48,149 nt of DNA from Spongospora subterranea (taxonomy: Eukaryota > Endomyxa > Phytomyxea > Plasmodiophorida > Plasmodiophoridae), in assembly GCA_900404475.1 (NCBI GenBank), contig OUQQ01000074.1:1-48149 (forward strand), written 5' to 3'. The notes under the pieces were generated by a model. The model was not told where the DNA came from. It made no database searches and saw only the letters and a list, made by a program, of their open reading frames with translations. The position numbers and the translations under genes are program-made. Of this stretch, positions 22,459 through 32,270 are shown one piece after another. The stretch's first letter is position 1. Every line of letters starts with the position of its first letter.

Positions 22459-22993
22459 GACATGATGACCCAGAAGAAAATCGATCTCGTCAACATCGAC
22501 TCACAAGAAGTAGACACAACGCCACTGGAAAGACGGCGTTGAACGCGGGAAAATCTGGATGATGAGTTGGAGGACCTCCTGCTGGAATTTTGTTCAATCA
22601 TGCACTACGCTGCTGGTATTCTAAAACTTGGGGATCATGAAATAATCGCCCATTTGCCGGTGTGAAAATGAGAAGTTGTCGCTGTAGAAAAATGTACATA
22701 CAGTACAGTTCATCAGGTTGTTTGGCGCAGCCAACACGCCACAGGAGGGTGGGTGGGAGGTGCAGCCTTTCCTCGGTCGCATCCGAAGTCCGAATCAAAC
22801 GCTTTTGTGGTGCAAAAGCAAACTCAAAAGCACCTGTGCAGATTGGCATTGGCACTCGTTATCATTCCCATTATTTATCATTAGAATGCAGTCTATTGTC
22901 TCTTGTTGTTGTTGCAGCTACGACCGGGAACGTACCGTTTACACTTTGTTCCCAAAGGTTGAATTCTCGAGCACAAAGAGGCTTTGCTTCTAA
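22459..22993 (+). CDS. Small multi-exon gene, unknown
   Basis: An ATG at 22459-22465 opens MTQKKIDLVNIDSQE. A 57-nt GT-AG intron then leads to LEDLLLEFCSIMHYAAGIL, and a further exon follows after an acceptor near 22704. Two endings are possible: one finishing YRLHFVPKG near 22962 after a T-rich acceptor at 22918, the other finishing FSSTKRLCF at 22993. I do not recognise the product. The gene diverges from the coiled-coil gene and converges on the LysM gene. Exon joins are uncertain. Confidence 0.35.
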
Positions 22994-23091
22994 AATCCTT
23001 GATCGAATCAAAATAAGGGATTTATGAATAAATGTACATGTATATAAATAAATTTAATCAACATTGCTTGATTGATGGGAGTCCAGTGGCA

Positions 23092-23826
23092 TCATTTCAA
23101 AATCGCCTTGCCCCCTTTCGCACGAACCCCTATACGCGCGTTATCGTACAAAGTGTCTAATTGATTGGCAAATAACCTGGGAGGCAATTGTAAACCAATT
23201 CTCGCTTCCTTCAGCGTGTCGCCGACCGGTACATAAATCCCATGGAGTGGAATGGATAATCTGGTAACCGCCTGAAGACCACGTGTGAACGACAGTCAAA
23301 AACAAGTTATGATCCATTTATGACCGGCCATAAACTACAGCTGTCAGCTGGAACACGATTTAACCGGCGAATTGCAGCAACCGTTGTTTGATACCGAACA
23401 GCGATGGCAACCAAATTGTCGTCGGCTGCCACCTCGTGGGTTACGAATTGCCGTTTGTCCTCAGGGTCATCGACAGATCGGAACAGCAGTTCCATAGTGC
23501 GATTAGTTGATTCAAACACGGACCATCGAACAGATATGGAGCTGTTGGGAATGAAATCGTGATCGTGAGAAACCCTGTAACTATAACGTACGACTTGAAC
23601 GATTGTGACTATCTGCTAAAGAGTGTACACTACGATCAACTCGTCTGCGACTCGATTCGGTTTCATGAAGACAAACGAGGGCACGAGCCGAAGCAGAAAT
23701 CAGTAGGTCATCAACCTCAACTTCTCGGAGAACATTGTGGGCAAGCCTGGAACGAAATGCCTGTGAAACTGATTGACAAATCGTTGGGAAAAAAGGGGGG
23801 AATGGTGTGGCATTCCTCGAAAACAT
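23092..23826 (-). CDS. LysM-domain protein (LYSMD-like), three exons
   Basis: Exons 23588-23826, 23325-23541 and 23092-23271 join to 211 codons plus stop; introns are 46 and 53 nt. The single LysM lies at about residues 110-160: THEVAADDNLVAIAVRYQTT, then AAIRRLNRV and the closing strand RLSIPL. The order and spacing resemble eukaryotic LYSMD proteins rather than secreted chitin-binding effectors. The N-terminus is Ser/Arg-rich and lacks a clear signal peptide. LysM normally binds GlcNAc polymers, but the partner of intracellular LYSMD proteins is not well defined. The ATG is only 22 bp downstream of the stop of the NAA38-like gene on the same strand. Confidence 0.75.
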
Positions 23827-23848
23827 GATAAATACATAAATACATTTA

Positions 23849-24335
23849 TTACAGGATTTCTTCGGTTTGGATTCGTATCAGACGATCTGCAGGCATAAGA
23901 ACACTGCCCATCTGCAATACACATGCCTCATCTATAAACATAAGTCAACGAAATTGCAAAGCGATATAATCAGACAATAGAACCATTCCACGGTGCCTCT
24001 TGACCTGCCCTGTTTGCTGGACGAAGCTCCGCTGCATGATCCAGAATGATATTCCCGAGATGATCAAGACACGAGAATCTATATGGACAACATCGCGCGA
24101 AATTAGAGACTATACTTTGTTTGCTATTGTCGCACAAGATAAACGCCGGACATTGCCTTGTTTACCTGCCGCGGATTACACGCCCATCTGAAGCCCATAT
24201 GAATATCCGGCGACCCAAATAGCTCCTAGCGCGTCGTACGTTGAATGATTCGTCAACCGAAGCCATTCTCGTAAGCAGATTACGAAATACAGGGTGAATG
24301 AGCTCAAGAGCCCTCTCGCACTTTTCATTGCTCAT
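23849..24335 (-). CDS. NAA38: NAA38/LSMD1-like Lsm subunit of NatC
   Basis: Exons 24166-24335, 24005-24078 and 23849-23931 join to 108 codons plus stop; introns are 87 and 73 nt. After splicing the protein is one Sm-like fold: Sm1 strands YLGRRIFIWASDGRVIRG, then FSCLDHLGNIILDHAAEL, and a last strand LIRIQTEEIL after a loop with MGSVLMPADR. The DGR...G and the D-x-x-GN-x-(I/V)-L pattern fit Lsm proteins. The longer N-terminal helix and the last loop fit NAA38 (Mak31), the auxiliary subunit of the NatC N-terminal acetyltransferase. A different Lsm-type protein cannot be excluded. It diverges from SDO1 across about 480 bp. Confidence 0.7.
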
Positions 24336-24819
24336 GGAAAAACTATCCGAATTCCTGGTACGGTACCCAGCTAAAGTCAAGCAATGTGAGAACAGTAACG
24401 TTATTGGGAGTTGCTCGTAGCTTGCTTGCGGGATTTCTACACAGCAAAACGATAGATGTATTTACGACACGTTATGAAAAATGTAATCGATGTAGGGCAG
24501 GGTACCTTAATTAAGAAGACTAGAAACATTGACGTTTGCTGGCAAATCACGTAAATTTTCTGACTAAAAAACTCGTTGTTCTGTTGGATTCGACTGGACT
24601 GGAAATTATTCAATCATGGCCCAAAGGACTAGGTACGATCTTACATCCAGTTTCGCTGCATTTGGAACATTTTCATGAAATGGGAGTCTGCGTAAGCGCA
24701 GCCTCCGATGTCGCTGCAGTCTGTACCGACTACCGACTCCGACTACCGTGGAGTGAGGAGTCTGAACCGGTAACGGCAACGGCTGCACTGCAGACTGTAA
24801 TTGTTGTCTCATTTGGACA
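24336..24819. promoter_or_regulatory. Shared upstream region, NAA38-like and SDO1
   Basis: About 480 bp between divergent starts. A 95-codon plus-strand frame (24536-24823) overlaps the SDO1 start by four bases; it has no ATG at its reported start and no known domain, so I do not call it a gene. Near 24728-24752 the sequence repeats CCGACTACCGACTCCGACTACCG. Confidence 0.35.
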
Positions 24820-25630
24820 ATGACGACACCAGGGCAAGTCGTCCGGCTTAAGCGGGCTGGGCACGTTTTCGAGGTCCTGACGAATCCAGGAGCCGTAACT
24901 GCATGGCGGGCCAAACCAGATTCCCCCGCCGATTTGAACTCGATGCTGATTTCGCCGGTAATTTTTGCGAACCAGTCAAAGGGGCTCCGGGCGTCGTCTG
25001 CAGCGTTGATCACTGCGTTCGAGACTGATGCTAACGATGAATGCATTCGTTTGATCTTGAAAACGGGAGAGCTTCAAGTTTCGGCGTCGGAGAGGCATGA
25101 TAAAGTCGAACTGTGCAAAAAACAAATTATCGCCGCGCTTCATAAAGGATATATTGATCCAAGAACGCAGCTTCCGCATCCTCTTATAAGAATTGAATCA
25201 GCAGCAAGCGGAGTGAAAGGATGGAAACCAGATCCCGAGAAACCTATTCCGGTTCAGGTACGGGCTTGATAGCGAATTCAAGAGTATATCTGAACTTACA
25301 CGTTAGGCTCAAGAACTGGTGAAGAAACTGCAAGGAACCTTATCTTTGGTTAAAAGCGAGATTTCTGCGACGCTTACTATTCCGGGAGCGTATTCAGGAG
25401 CTTGCTCATCCATTGTTCATCGTATATGCCACGTCGACTCGGAGAACTACGGTGCTGATCGTGCCGTCACTTATGCTATCATGCTGTCTCCTGGCGACCT
25501 TGACGCATTCATTGCCGCGCTGAGCAAGGTCACCAAAGGCGATTTCCAGCTGAAAATGGACAAAGCGGGCTCAGCCCCCGCAGAGACCGCTCCGGTTAAA
25601 GGTGGTGGAAAGAAAAAGGGCAAAAAATAA
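24820..25630 (+). CDS. SDO1: Ribosome maturation protein SDO1/SBDS, two exons
   Basis: Exons 24820-25257 and 25307-25630 (49-nt intron, donor GTACGG) join to 253 codons plus stop. The N-terminal FYSH domain reads VVRLKRAGHVFEVLTNPG with VFANQSKG-like FANQSKGLRA and ILKTGELQVSASERH. The central three-helix domain includes KGYIDPRTQLPHPLIRIESA. The third domain includes AQELVKKLQGTL and a final PGDLDAFIAALSKVTKG, followed by a Lys/Gly tail. SBDS proteins work with the GTPase EFL1 to release eIF6 from the new 60S ribosomal subunit. The N-terminus is shorter than in yeast or human. The ATG at 24820 is the only good start. Confidence 0.93.
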
Positions 25631-26185
25631 ACTGCATGTGTTTTCGGTTACGGTTACGAGTGTTGCTAGGCAGACTTGTTGATTATGGATTATTTGCCGG
25701 AAATTCGACATTTTCCAGAGTTGCACTGTTGCTGATGGCTGTGCCCAGACAATGCTTGTATTCCATCGAGCTGCTCGAGCAGCTCAGATTTACTGACAAA
25801 CAATCGGTTTTGGCCAAAAGGTTGGACTCAGGTTCAACATGGTATAACTGCCACTGATATGCTAATTCGTAATCTCAGAGCGCGATCGATGAAATTTAAT
25901 CACTGGACCACAAGGGCAACAAATCTAGCAGCTGTCGGTACGGTTTCCCATATAGTCTGATGTTTGACACCAGCGTTCACTGAACACGGAAACACCCTGA
26001 ATTGCTCGAGTAAAGTGGCGTTCATCGGCATACGTAATCATGCCATGCAGGTTGCGCACAAACGACAAATAAGATAAATAGTGATGTTGTTGTTGGGTGG
26101 ACTTCACCGCGAATGGGTGTTATTGTAGCAATGTTGCCGTTTAAAAAGATATAATAAACGAACTTGTTTTTTTCAACACATAACT
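25631..26185. other. Intergenic, no gene seen
   Basis: About 550 bp after SDO1 with only short frames on both strands (for example 25636-25857 and 25925-26107) that show no motif. It ends with a T8 run just before the tRNA gene. Confidence 0.4.
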
Positions 26186-26267
26186 GCCTTTGTGTCCGAG
26201 TGGTTAAGGAGATCGATTCGAAATCGATTGCGCTCTGCGCTCGCGAGTTCGAATCTCGTCGAAGGCT
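26186..26267 (+). tRNA. tRNA-Ser(CGA)
   Basis: Acceptor stem GCCTTTG pairs with CGAAGGC (one T-G wobble). The D arm TCCGAGTGGTTAAGGA is the classic type II form and serves as the A box. The anticodon stem ATCGA/TCGAT flanks the loop TTCGAAA, giving anticodon CGA, which reads UCG (Ser). A long variable arm GCGC-TCT-GCGC is present. The T arm GCGAG-TTCGAAT-CTCGT carries the B box. There is no intron. The base after the acceptor stem is T instead of the usual G. Confidence 0.9.
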
Positions 26268-26269
26268 TG

Positions 26270-26283
26270 CTTTTTGTTTTTGC
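26270..26283 (+). terminator. RNA polymerase III terminator of tRNA-Ser
   Basis: Two T5 runs (CTTTTTGTTTTTG) directly after the tRNA gene, as expected for Pol III termination. Confidence 0.75.
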
Positions 26284-26859
26284 TTCCTGCAAACACCCTG
26301 TTTGATGTGTAACTCTCCAATTTTGGTTATCAATTCCGATTGAGTTTCCTGACCTACCATCAATCAGGACACAGAGGCCGGAGCCCTGCTCAATAACGCC
26401 TTCAAGTGAAGGGTTGTCGCCGGTTCAAGTCTGACCATGAATCTTGGGGACTATTGAACCAAGGCTCGCCGCTTGAGTTATAGGCAACTGATATAGCTTT
26501 GCAACTCCCCCGCTTGCGCTCCAGCCAAGTGTAGCTACAACCGTGATTTTTCTGATGATGGCACCAATGACCGTTGCAAAATATATATGATGATAAATAG
26601 ATTAACTGATTATTAATAAGGGTTGTTCTTTTCACGGAACCGATTCAGAGCGTTTCCTGCTTGTGCCAATGTCTGCATCTGTCACCGTAGACGGAACTGA
26701 ATTTTCGTCTAAAGGCCAGTGAACAGCTTGACCAGATCTGAAGAAGCCCATGTTACTGGTGACACTGTTGCCAGTTTCCAGGTTTTGCTTTTCGGTCAAG
26801 AGTCGCGCATCATGTAACCTGATTTTCGCAAAGTATCAACAGCGATATGATGACAAGAG
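26284..26859. other. Intergenic, no gene seen
   Basis: About 575 bp between the tRNA and the end of the myotubularin gene. Only a 77-codon minus-strand frame (26402-26635) without motif. A B-box-like GGTTCAAGTCT occurs near 26422, but no tRNA structure can be folded around it. Confidence 0.4.
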
Positions 26860-29650
26860 TCAATCAGAGTGATACGGATGTGGGCATACGAAATTTCTTT
26901 GGAGAATATCCAACCAGTCCCGCGTGTCTTCGACTCCGGTACCATCCCTAGACGCCTGCAGCGATTTGATAGCTTGTAGATAGGAGATCTCACGTTCACG
27001 AAACTGAGAAAACATCTGCTGGCGGAGATTCCTACAGTACAAGGCATGAGATGTCAGGGGCTATAACCGTTCGACAAGGATAGAACACCTTTCATGTTTA
27101 TCTCCGGAACGATATATTTCCAAAACCCGCTTGTTAATGACCTCAAGCGGGGCAGGAATTAGAGACCTTGAGGGGTTGAACCTCAAATAAAATGGAAAGA
27201 TATTCAGCGCATATAACCCGCAATTGGGACGGAGCACTACAGTGGCGTCAACAATGTTCCTTTATAAATAATGTGAACCTACGAGTAGAACATGGACGAT
27301 AAAGATGATTAAGATAGGAGTCGCGATTGATGGACACTTGAGTCCAGAGAGATATCGTTTTGCTTCGCAAATGAATTTGTGATCGTTCACGATCGCTATT
27401 ACACAAAAATGTTCCAAATTTGCCTTCAGTCGTGGTGTCAGAAGTCCAAATCATGAATTAAATACTCTGTTACATTCGAATAGCTCATGAGCGATGAAAA
27501 GCAGCAGATCAACAGTGAATTCAAACACGGTTGGAAATTGCGACATGAGCTGCCAAGTTGCATCCAAAAATTGGATAAAAATGGGGCTCCTTTGGGGATC
27601 AGAGTAAACAGAATCACCATGGCCAATACGCTAATGAACGAATTCAGTCGTGAAAGAGACGACAAGCGTTATATTTTGAAAAAACCTGATGAAACTTATG
27701 TCCGAACGAAATCCATTCTTTTTCTATAAGGACAATGAAACCAGATATCGAACGGAAAAATGGATCCATTAACATCATTGAAAGCGATGTGATTTGGGCA
27801 GTTCGATCCCAACCGTCGCTGCAATGAACAAGCAGCGACACCTGTTCGTTGTGCAACTTCCATGATGTGAAGGAAGCTGCGAGCAGAACCTGTTGGAACA
27901 AGTCACAACTCGAATGGAATGCAGACGACGATAAAACACCTGCTTAAGGTGCCTGTTCCAGTCACAATCAGCGAGCTGTGGATTGGAAGCATGGAGTTCA
28001 GCATTTTCTACGAAAAAGTTCATCGAGACGTCTGATATGCTATCCATCTGTTACGGAGCACTCAACATCTGAAGCCAGATTAAAGCATTGATGATTTACC
28101 ATTGCTCGAAACGATTCGCGGATTGCATGAATATTTTCGATTCCCATAAATACGACCTGACAATCGGGATACCGAGCTGTGCTCTCGAATCCACCGCCCA
28201 AAACTTTATTGCCTGATATCTAGCATTAAACATCAATGGCAGCTGACTATAACGTCCCGACCCCTAGCATTAATTTTCGGCCGACAATCAATAATGTAGC
28301 GAACATTAGCAGACAGAATTAACTGCTCGTCTTCGAAGCAATGGCTCCTTGTAACACCAGTTTTCGGCTGTGCAGACCTGAAAGACAGAGTAAGAAAAGG
28401 CAGTGGTGATTTTCGATGGCAATACCGTAACATTGCAGCGCCAGACTCAGTGTTAAAATACGATAGAACAGGGATACGAGCTCTACTACGGAAACAAGAT
28501 ATCCGTCGAAGAACATCGTTCGACATTGCAGCAGGGACGTAAAACACTGCAGGATACGTAGAACAGAATCGATAATCGGAGTTCAAGGCAACTCGACGCC
28601 AAACTTGGGAAAACGCGACACCCTATAATTGGATTAGATTATCGTATCGACTTAGAAATGCTGATTCAACCATTCTGCGATATTCCTCATCTGGACGGTA
28701 TATGTTCCATCCATCATCAGGTGTCGCAACAGACAGTTTATAGCGAAACGCAAACAGTTGATCAACTGATTTGGGAAAGGCCGCCCAAATCATTAGGTGA
28801 CAAAACTCTGAAATTAACTGGTCACGATTTACTTTGTTCGTGTGAATATTCGCAGTAAGAAGACGATAACGCAGGTGTTGACTGTCTTTAAGAGTAATAT
28901 GAAGTAATTTGTCGCTACCGTTAGCTTCAGAGATCTGTTTGACTGAAAACTTTGAGATAGCATGAACGCCAAAAGTAGAATTATATTGGGACGGCGACGG
29001 TTCTGGCGCTGAAGCTACGAAGATCGCAATCGATTTTGTGTCCACAGATGCGTCCAGTTTCGTGTCCTTGATAAAAATCAAACGATATGTAGTCAATAAC
29101 AAAGAGCCTAAAATAAGGGCAATTTTAAATTCAAAATAAAACAACAGAAACACCAAACCAACCTTTGGGTCGAGGAGTAATATTCTCATCAATTACTGCG
29201 TATAAAGTACGAAGAACAATTTCTCCACTGATCAAAGTGCTTCCGCCAGAACCGATAATCGGAGGCGGAGACCTGAAAGCGACGTGTTGTCAAAACGATA
29301 TCAAGGAATAACGGTTGGGAAAACTAACACATCATCTCCACTGTTTGACATATTGACTCGATCGTCTTTGCCAGAGGAATCATCCTCAATCTCGCTTTCA
29401 GAATCGTTGAAGCCATCCGGCACGTTCCATTGGCTTCCGTTAGTAACATCATTGTAAAAATAATCGTCACCGTCAGGAGTCTACAATGGAGTGAGAATTA
29501 TGTTGCACAAATTATGTGTGATGTACTTGGTAGCGAGTCCAACCATTTTTTGTCTCAAGTCTCCTAGTACCATTATGATCTACGCGAGCTGAACTTTGAA
29601 GACTCTAAAACGGGATATACATTTTTGATGGAAATGTGGGCAAACGAACG
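26860..29650 (-). CDS. Myotubularin phosphatase with WW domain
   Basis: A minus-strand gene of many exons; the 3' end is the stop at 26860-26862. Order in the protein: a WW domain (about 29420-29545; NGWTRYQ spliced to [13 protein letters not shown] and SQWNVPDGF), an acidic linker, PH-GRAM (LISGEIVLR, then [13 protein letters not shown]), and the linker motif [15 protein letters not shown]. Then come the phosphatase domain segments [24 protein letters not shown] and [12 protein letters not shown]. The active site is [13 protein letters not shown] (Cys codon near 27822, an intact C-x5-R). It closes with [12 protein letters not shown] and a coiled-coil tail ([16 protein letters not shown]). 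Myotubularins remove the 3-phosphate from PI3P and PI(3,5)P2 on endosomes. The catalytic residues are present, so it should be active. The frame runs on without a stop into upstream exons (next entry). Confidence 0.87.
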
Positions 29651-31750
29651 TACCTTAGCACGACTCTCGTCAAGGAGTTCTAAAACAGAAAACATATCGC
29701 AAGATGGGGTTTTGAAAATTTTCAATAATGATGACGATCTGACCAGATCTGCCGAAAACCCTGCCAACAAGACAATTAAACCCACAAAAAAACGCAGCAT
29801 AATCACACCAGCATAGGCGAACCTGGGTTTGAATTATCCCCGTTGAAAAAATCAGACGGAGACATAGCGAACTGAGTGCGAAACGATAACAATCGAACAA
29901 ATTTGCGAAGAAGAATAATAACGTCCTCTTACGGTCAAATTAGGTGTCATTTTTGGATTGAGGAAAGATCTACCATACCTGAAACTGCGTTTCGATTGCA
30001 CATATCCGAACAAAATGTAGAAACAGAATCAGAGCAGACTCCTGAGACTGCTAAAACAAATGGAAAAGAACGAAGCGATAAAAAGCATACCTGAACTCAG
30101 CATGTACCACGCAAATATGCATAAAAGATGAACTACAAGAAGGTTAAGTTCATTTTTTTGTTCGCAATCTTGATCAATTGCAGAAGCGTCCCATGCCTCA
30201 GAATCTGAAATGTTGATGCAGTCATATGCTAGAACAGTCTTAGTACGCAGGGAGCATTGACAAATACGGAGGGCACCTGCAGCGCGATTCGATTTGTTGC
30301 GTTCCTCAGTTAAGACATCAAGCAGAAATAACTCCCAGAACTTGATGTTTTTGAAAACCTTTCTGGGGCGTTATTTCACAGAAACACTTCAAGCCCAAAA
30401 CAACATGCCTCATGGTCTTTGATAAAGGAATATAAAGCAAGATAAGTATCGCCAGCAGGACTGACAACTTTCAAATGCATCGAAAGCTCTAAAATCACAG
30501 TGAGAAAAAGCAGATGCAACAATCAATGTCATTACCCAGATATTTTCTACAAGTGGCGAAGTCGCGGTGATTACTTGCTTCACGAAGGACTGCACGGAAA
30601 ACGTCGACTAGTGTTTGGAAGGCAAATAACGATATCCGAAATTCTTCCTTCTAAATCAGAGACAATATCATCTTCTGCCATTCTTGATAGATGAACAAGA
30701 GTTTTTACCACAACTGAACTCAGATGAGCATAAAACCTTTGTCGAGCCACTTCCATTTTAAACATCTCCAAAAGAGTGAGAATGCTGTTGCCAACAGATT
30801 TTGAAAACTCCTAATAGGCCATCAACACTTCAAAAATAGCGCAAAAAATGGGATATATTACTTTATCTGAAGAGAATATGAAGGTTGTAAACTCGGACAA
30901 AGCGTCCATAAATTTCTTTAGCTTGACGCTCGTCTTGTCTTTCCGAAGAAAGGCAAAACCAGTTGCTGCAAGAAAGTTATACTATGAAGATCAACATTTA
31001 AACTCATTCACCTGAGCGTAATGGCTTGGAGGAGGCTGGTTGCGACGTCTCATTGGTAACAAACACGTTGGAGATGCTCAACCTGCCAACCGAATCCTCA
31101 TTCTCAGGAACAATCGGGAACATGCCGTACATAAGTAGTGCAACCTATACGCATGATTGAATTCCATCAAATATTTCACAAGTGGCATGCGAAAACCTGG
31201 TGGGTTCCATCGAAAATTGCCTTGCTCTGTATATCAATATTTTCGCACGTATAGTGCCCAACAGCAATCCTTAATCTACCCAGGCAAGGATCTGCTGGTT
31301 TGTAATCATCCTGATCGGGAGGTTTGAGATGAAGGGAGATACGTATGTCAGGATAGCCCTGATATACGCTAGATTTACGAATATGTCTATCAAATAAGGG
31401 CTAAGTTGGAAAATTGCATGATTGGCCTCACCCTTGTTGCCTTACAATATGATCACATTACCGTCAAACTCAAATGAGCCGGTGTCACCGCTGATGGGAC
31501 GGGCGACATTACTTCGTAGAGTCGCGCTTCCAAAGCGAACGCGCAAATATGGGATTTTGGCTTCAAACGACATTGACACCCCATAGAGTAAGAAAGCTGA
31601 ATTGCGAAAGAAAACTCAAAAACCGCCACGAAATTCCATGTGGATAGCGGTGCTGAACCATGAAAATGCAGTAAGACATCCCGGGATTTATACCCTGCCC
31701 CGGTAACCCTGGCATGCGAAGAGCTGCTGCGAAAGCGGAACTTCAAGCTC
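29600..31750 (-). CDS. Upstream exons, probably N-terminus of the myotubularin
   Basis: A chain of minus-strand coding pieces separated by GT-AG gaps. In protein order: a beta-rich part (SFEAKIPYLRVRFGSATLR, then LGRLRIAVGHYTCENIDIQ) that could be a C2-like domain; helical parts (KKFMDALSEFTTFIFSS, MEVARQRFYAHLSSVVVKT, VFRAVLREASNHRDF); and a segment with SPAGDTYLALYSFIKDHE followed by VFKNIKFWELFLLDVL. The last piece (MFSVLELLDESRAK) splices through a 51-nt intron straight into the WW-domain exon. I therefore infer one long gene, though a separate upstream gene is possible. I do not recognise the family of the N-terminal part. The true start is not identified. Confidence 0.5.
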
Positions 31751-32270
31751 ATGCAGGGCGATGCAGTTTACTTCTGATTCCGATCAGAATATCTGCCGAT
31801 CCTGGTTTTTACAAACAGGATTTGATTAACCTGTGATGGTTGTCCGCGACTCATCAGTCATCACCTCCTACAGGAGGTACCTGTAACCTCTTCTCACACA
31901 CCCTGCCCCTGCCACCCGTAGATTCCCTGCTCTGGTATTGGGGGCACGTAACAACTCGGGTAACGAGGGTCTCACTGAAGAAATTGGCAGTTACGTTGCG
32001 TTCGCCCATTCGATCAACGACGGGGTGAAATGTCATATGGTGTAGCAAATGCCAATTGCCCCCGGCAGAACAATACCCAGGTTTGATTGCTCAAGTGTTT
32101 TATCTGTATTAAATTGGATTCGCTCTTCTGGAATGGCGGCAACTCTCGTTAGCGCCATGACATCCGTCGTAGTCGCCGCGCGTTTTAACAAAGATTGACA
32201 TCATGCTTGTCATCCTCTAAGTCTAGTTCTTCCTATAATCGACATTACACACTTATTCGACAATGCTTTT
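31751..32270. other. Intergenic, no gene seen
   Basis: About 520 bp without a supported gene. It contains a short perfect inverted repeat ACCTCCT-AC-AGGAGGT near 31863-31878. Overlapping frames of about 60 codons on both strands show no motif. Confidence 0.4.

Noticed and set aside
24536..24823. Open frame overlapping the SDO1 ATG by four bases, like a bacterial operon
   Set aside because: It has no ATG at its start and no domain, and operon-style ATGA overlap is not expected in this intron-containing genome.
26410..26440. B-box-like GGTTCAAGTCT suggesting a second tRNA or SINE
   Set aside because: No A box at the right distance and no cloverleaf can be drawn.
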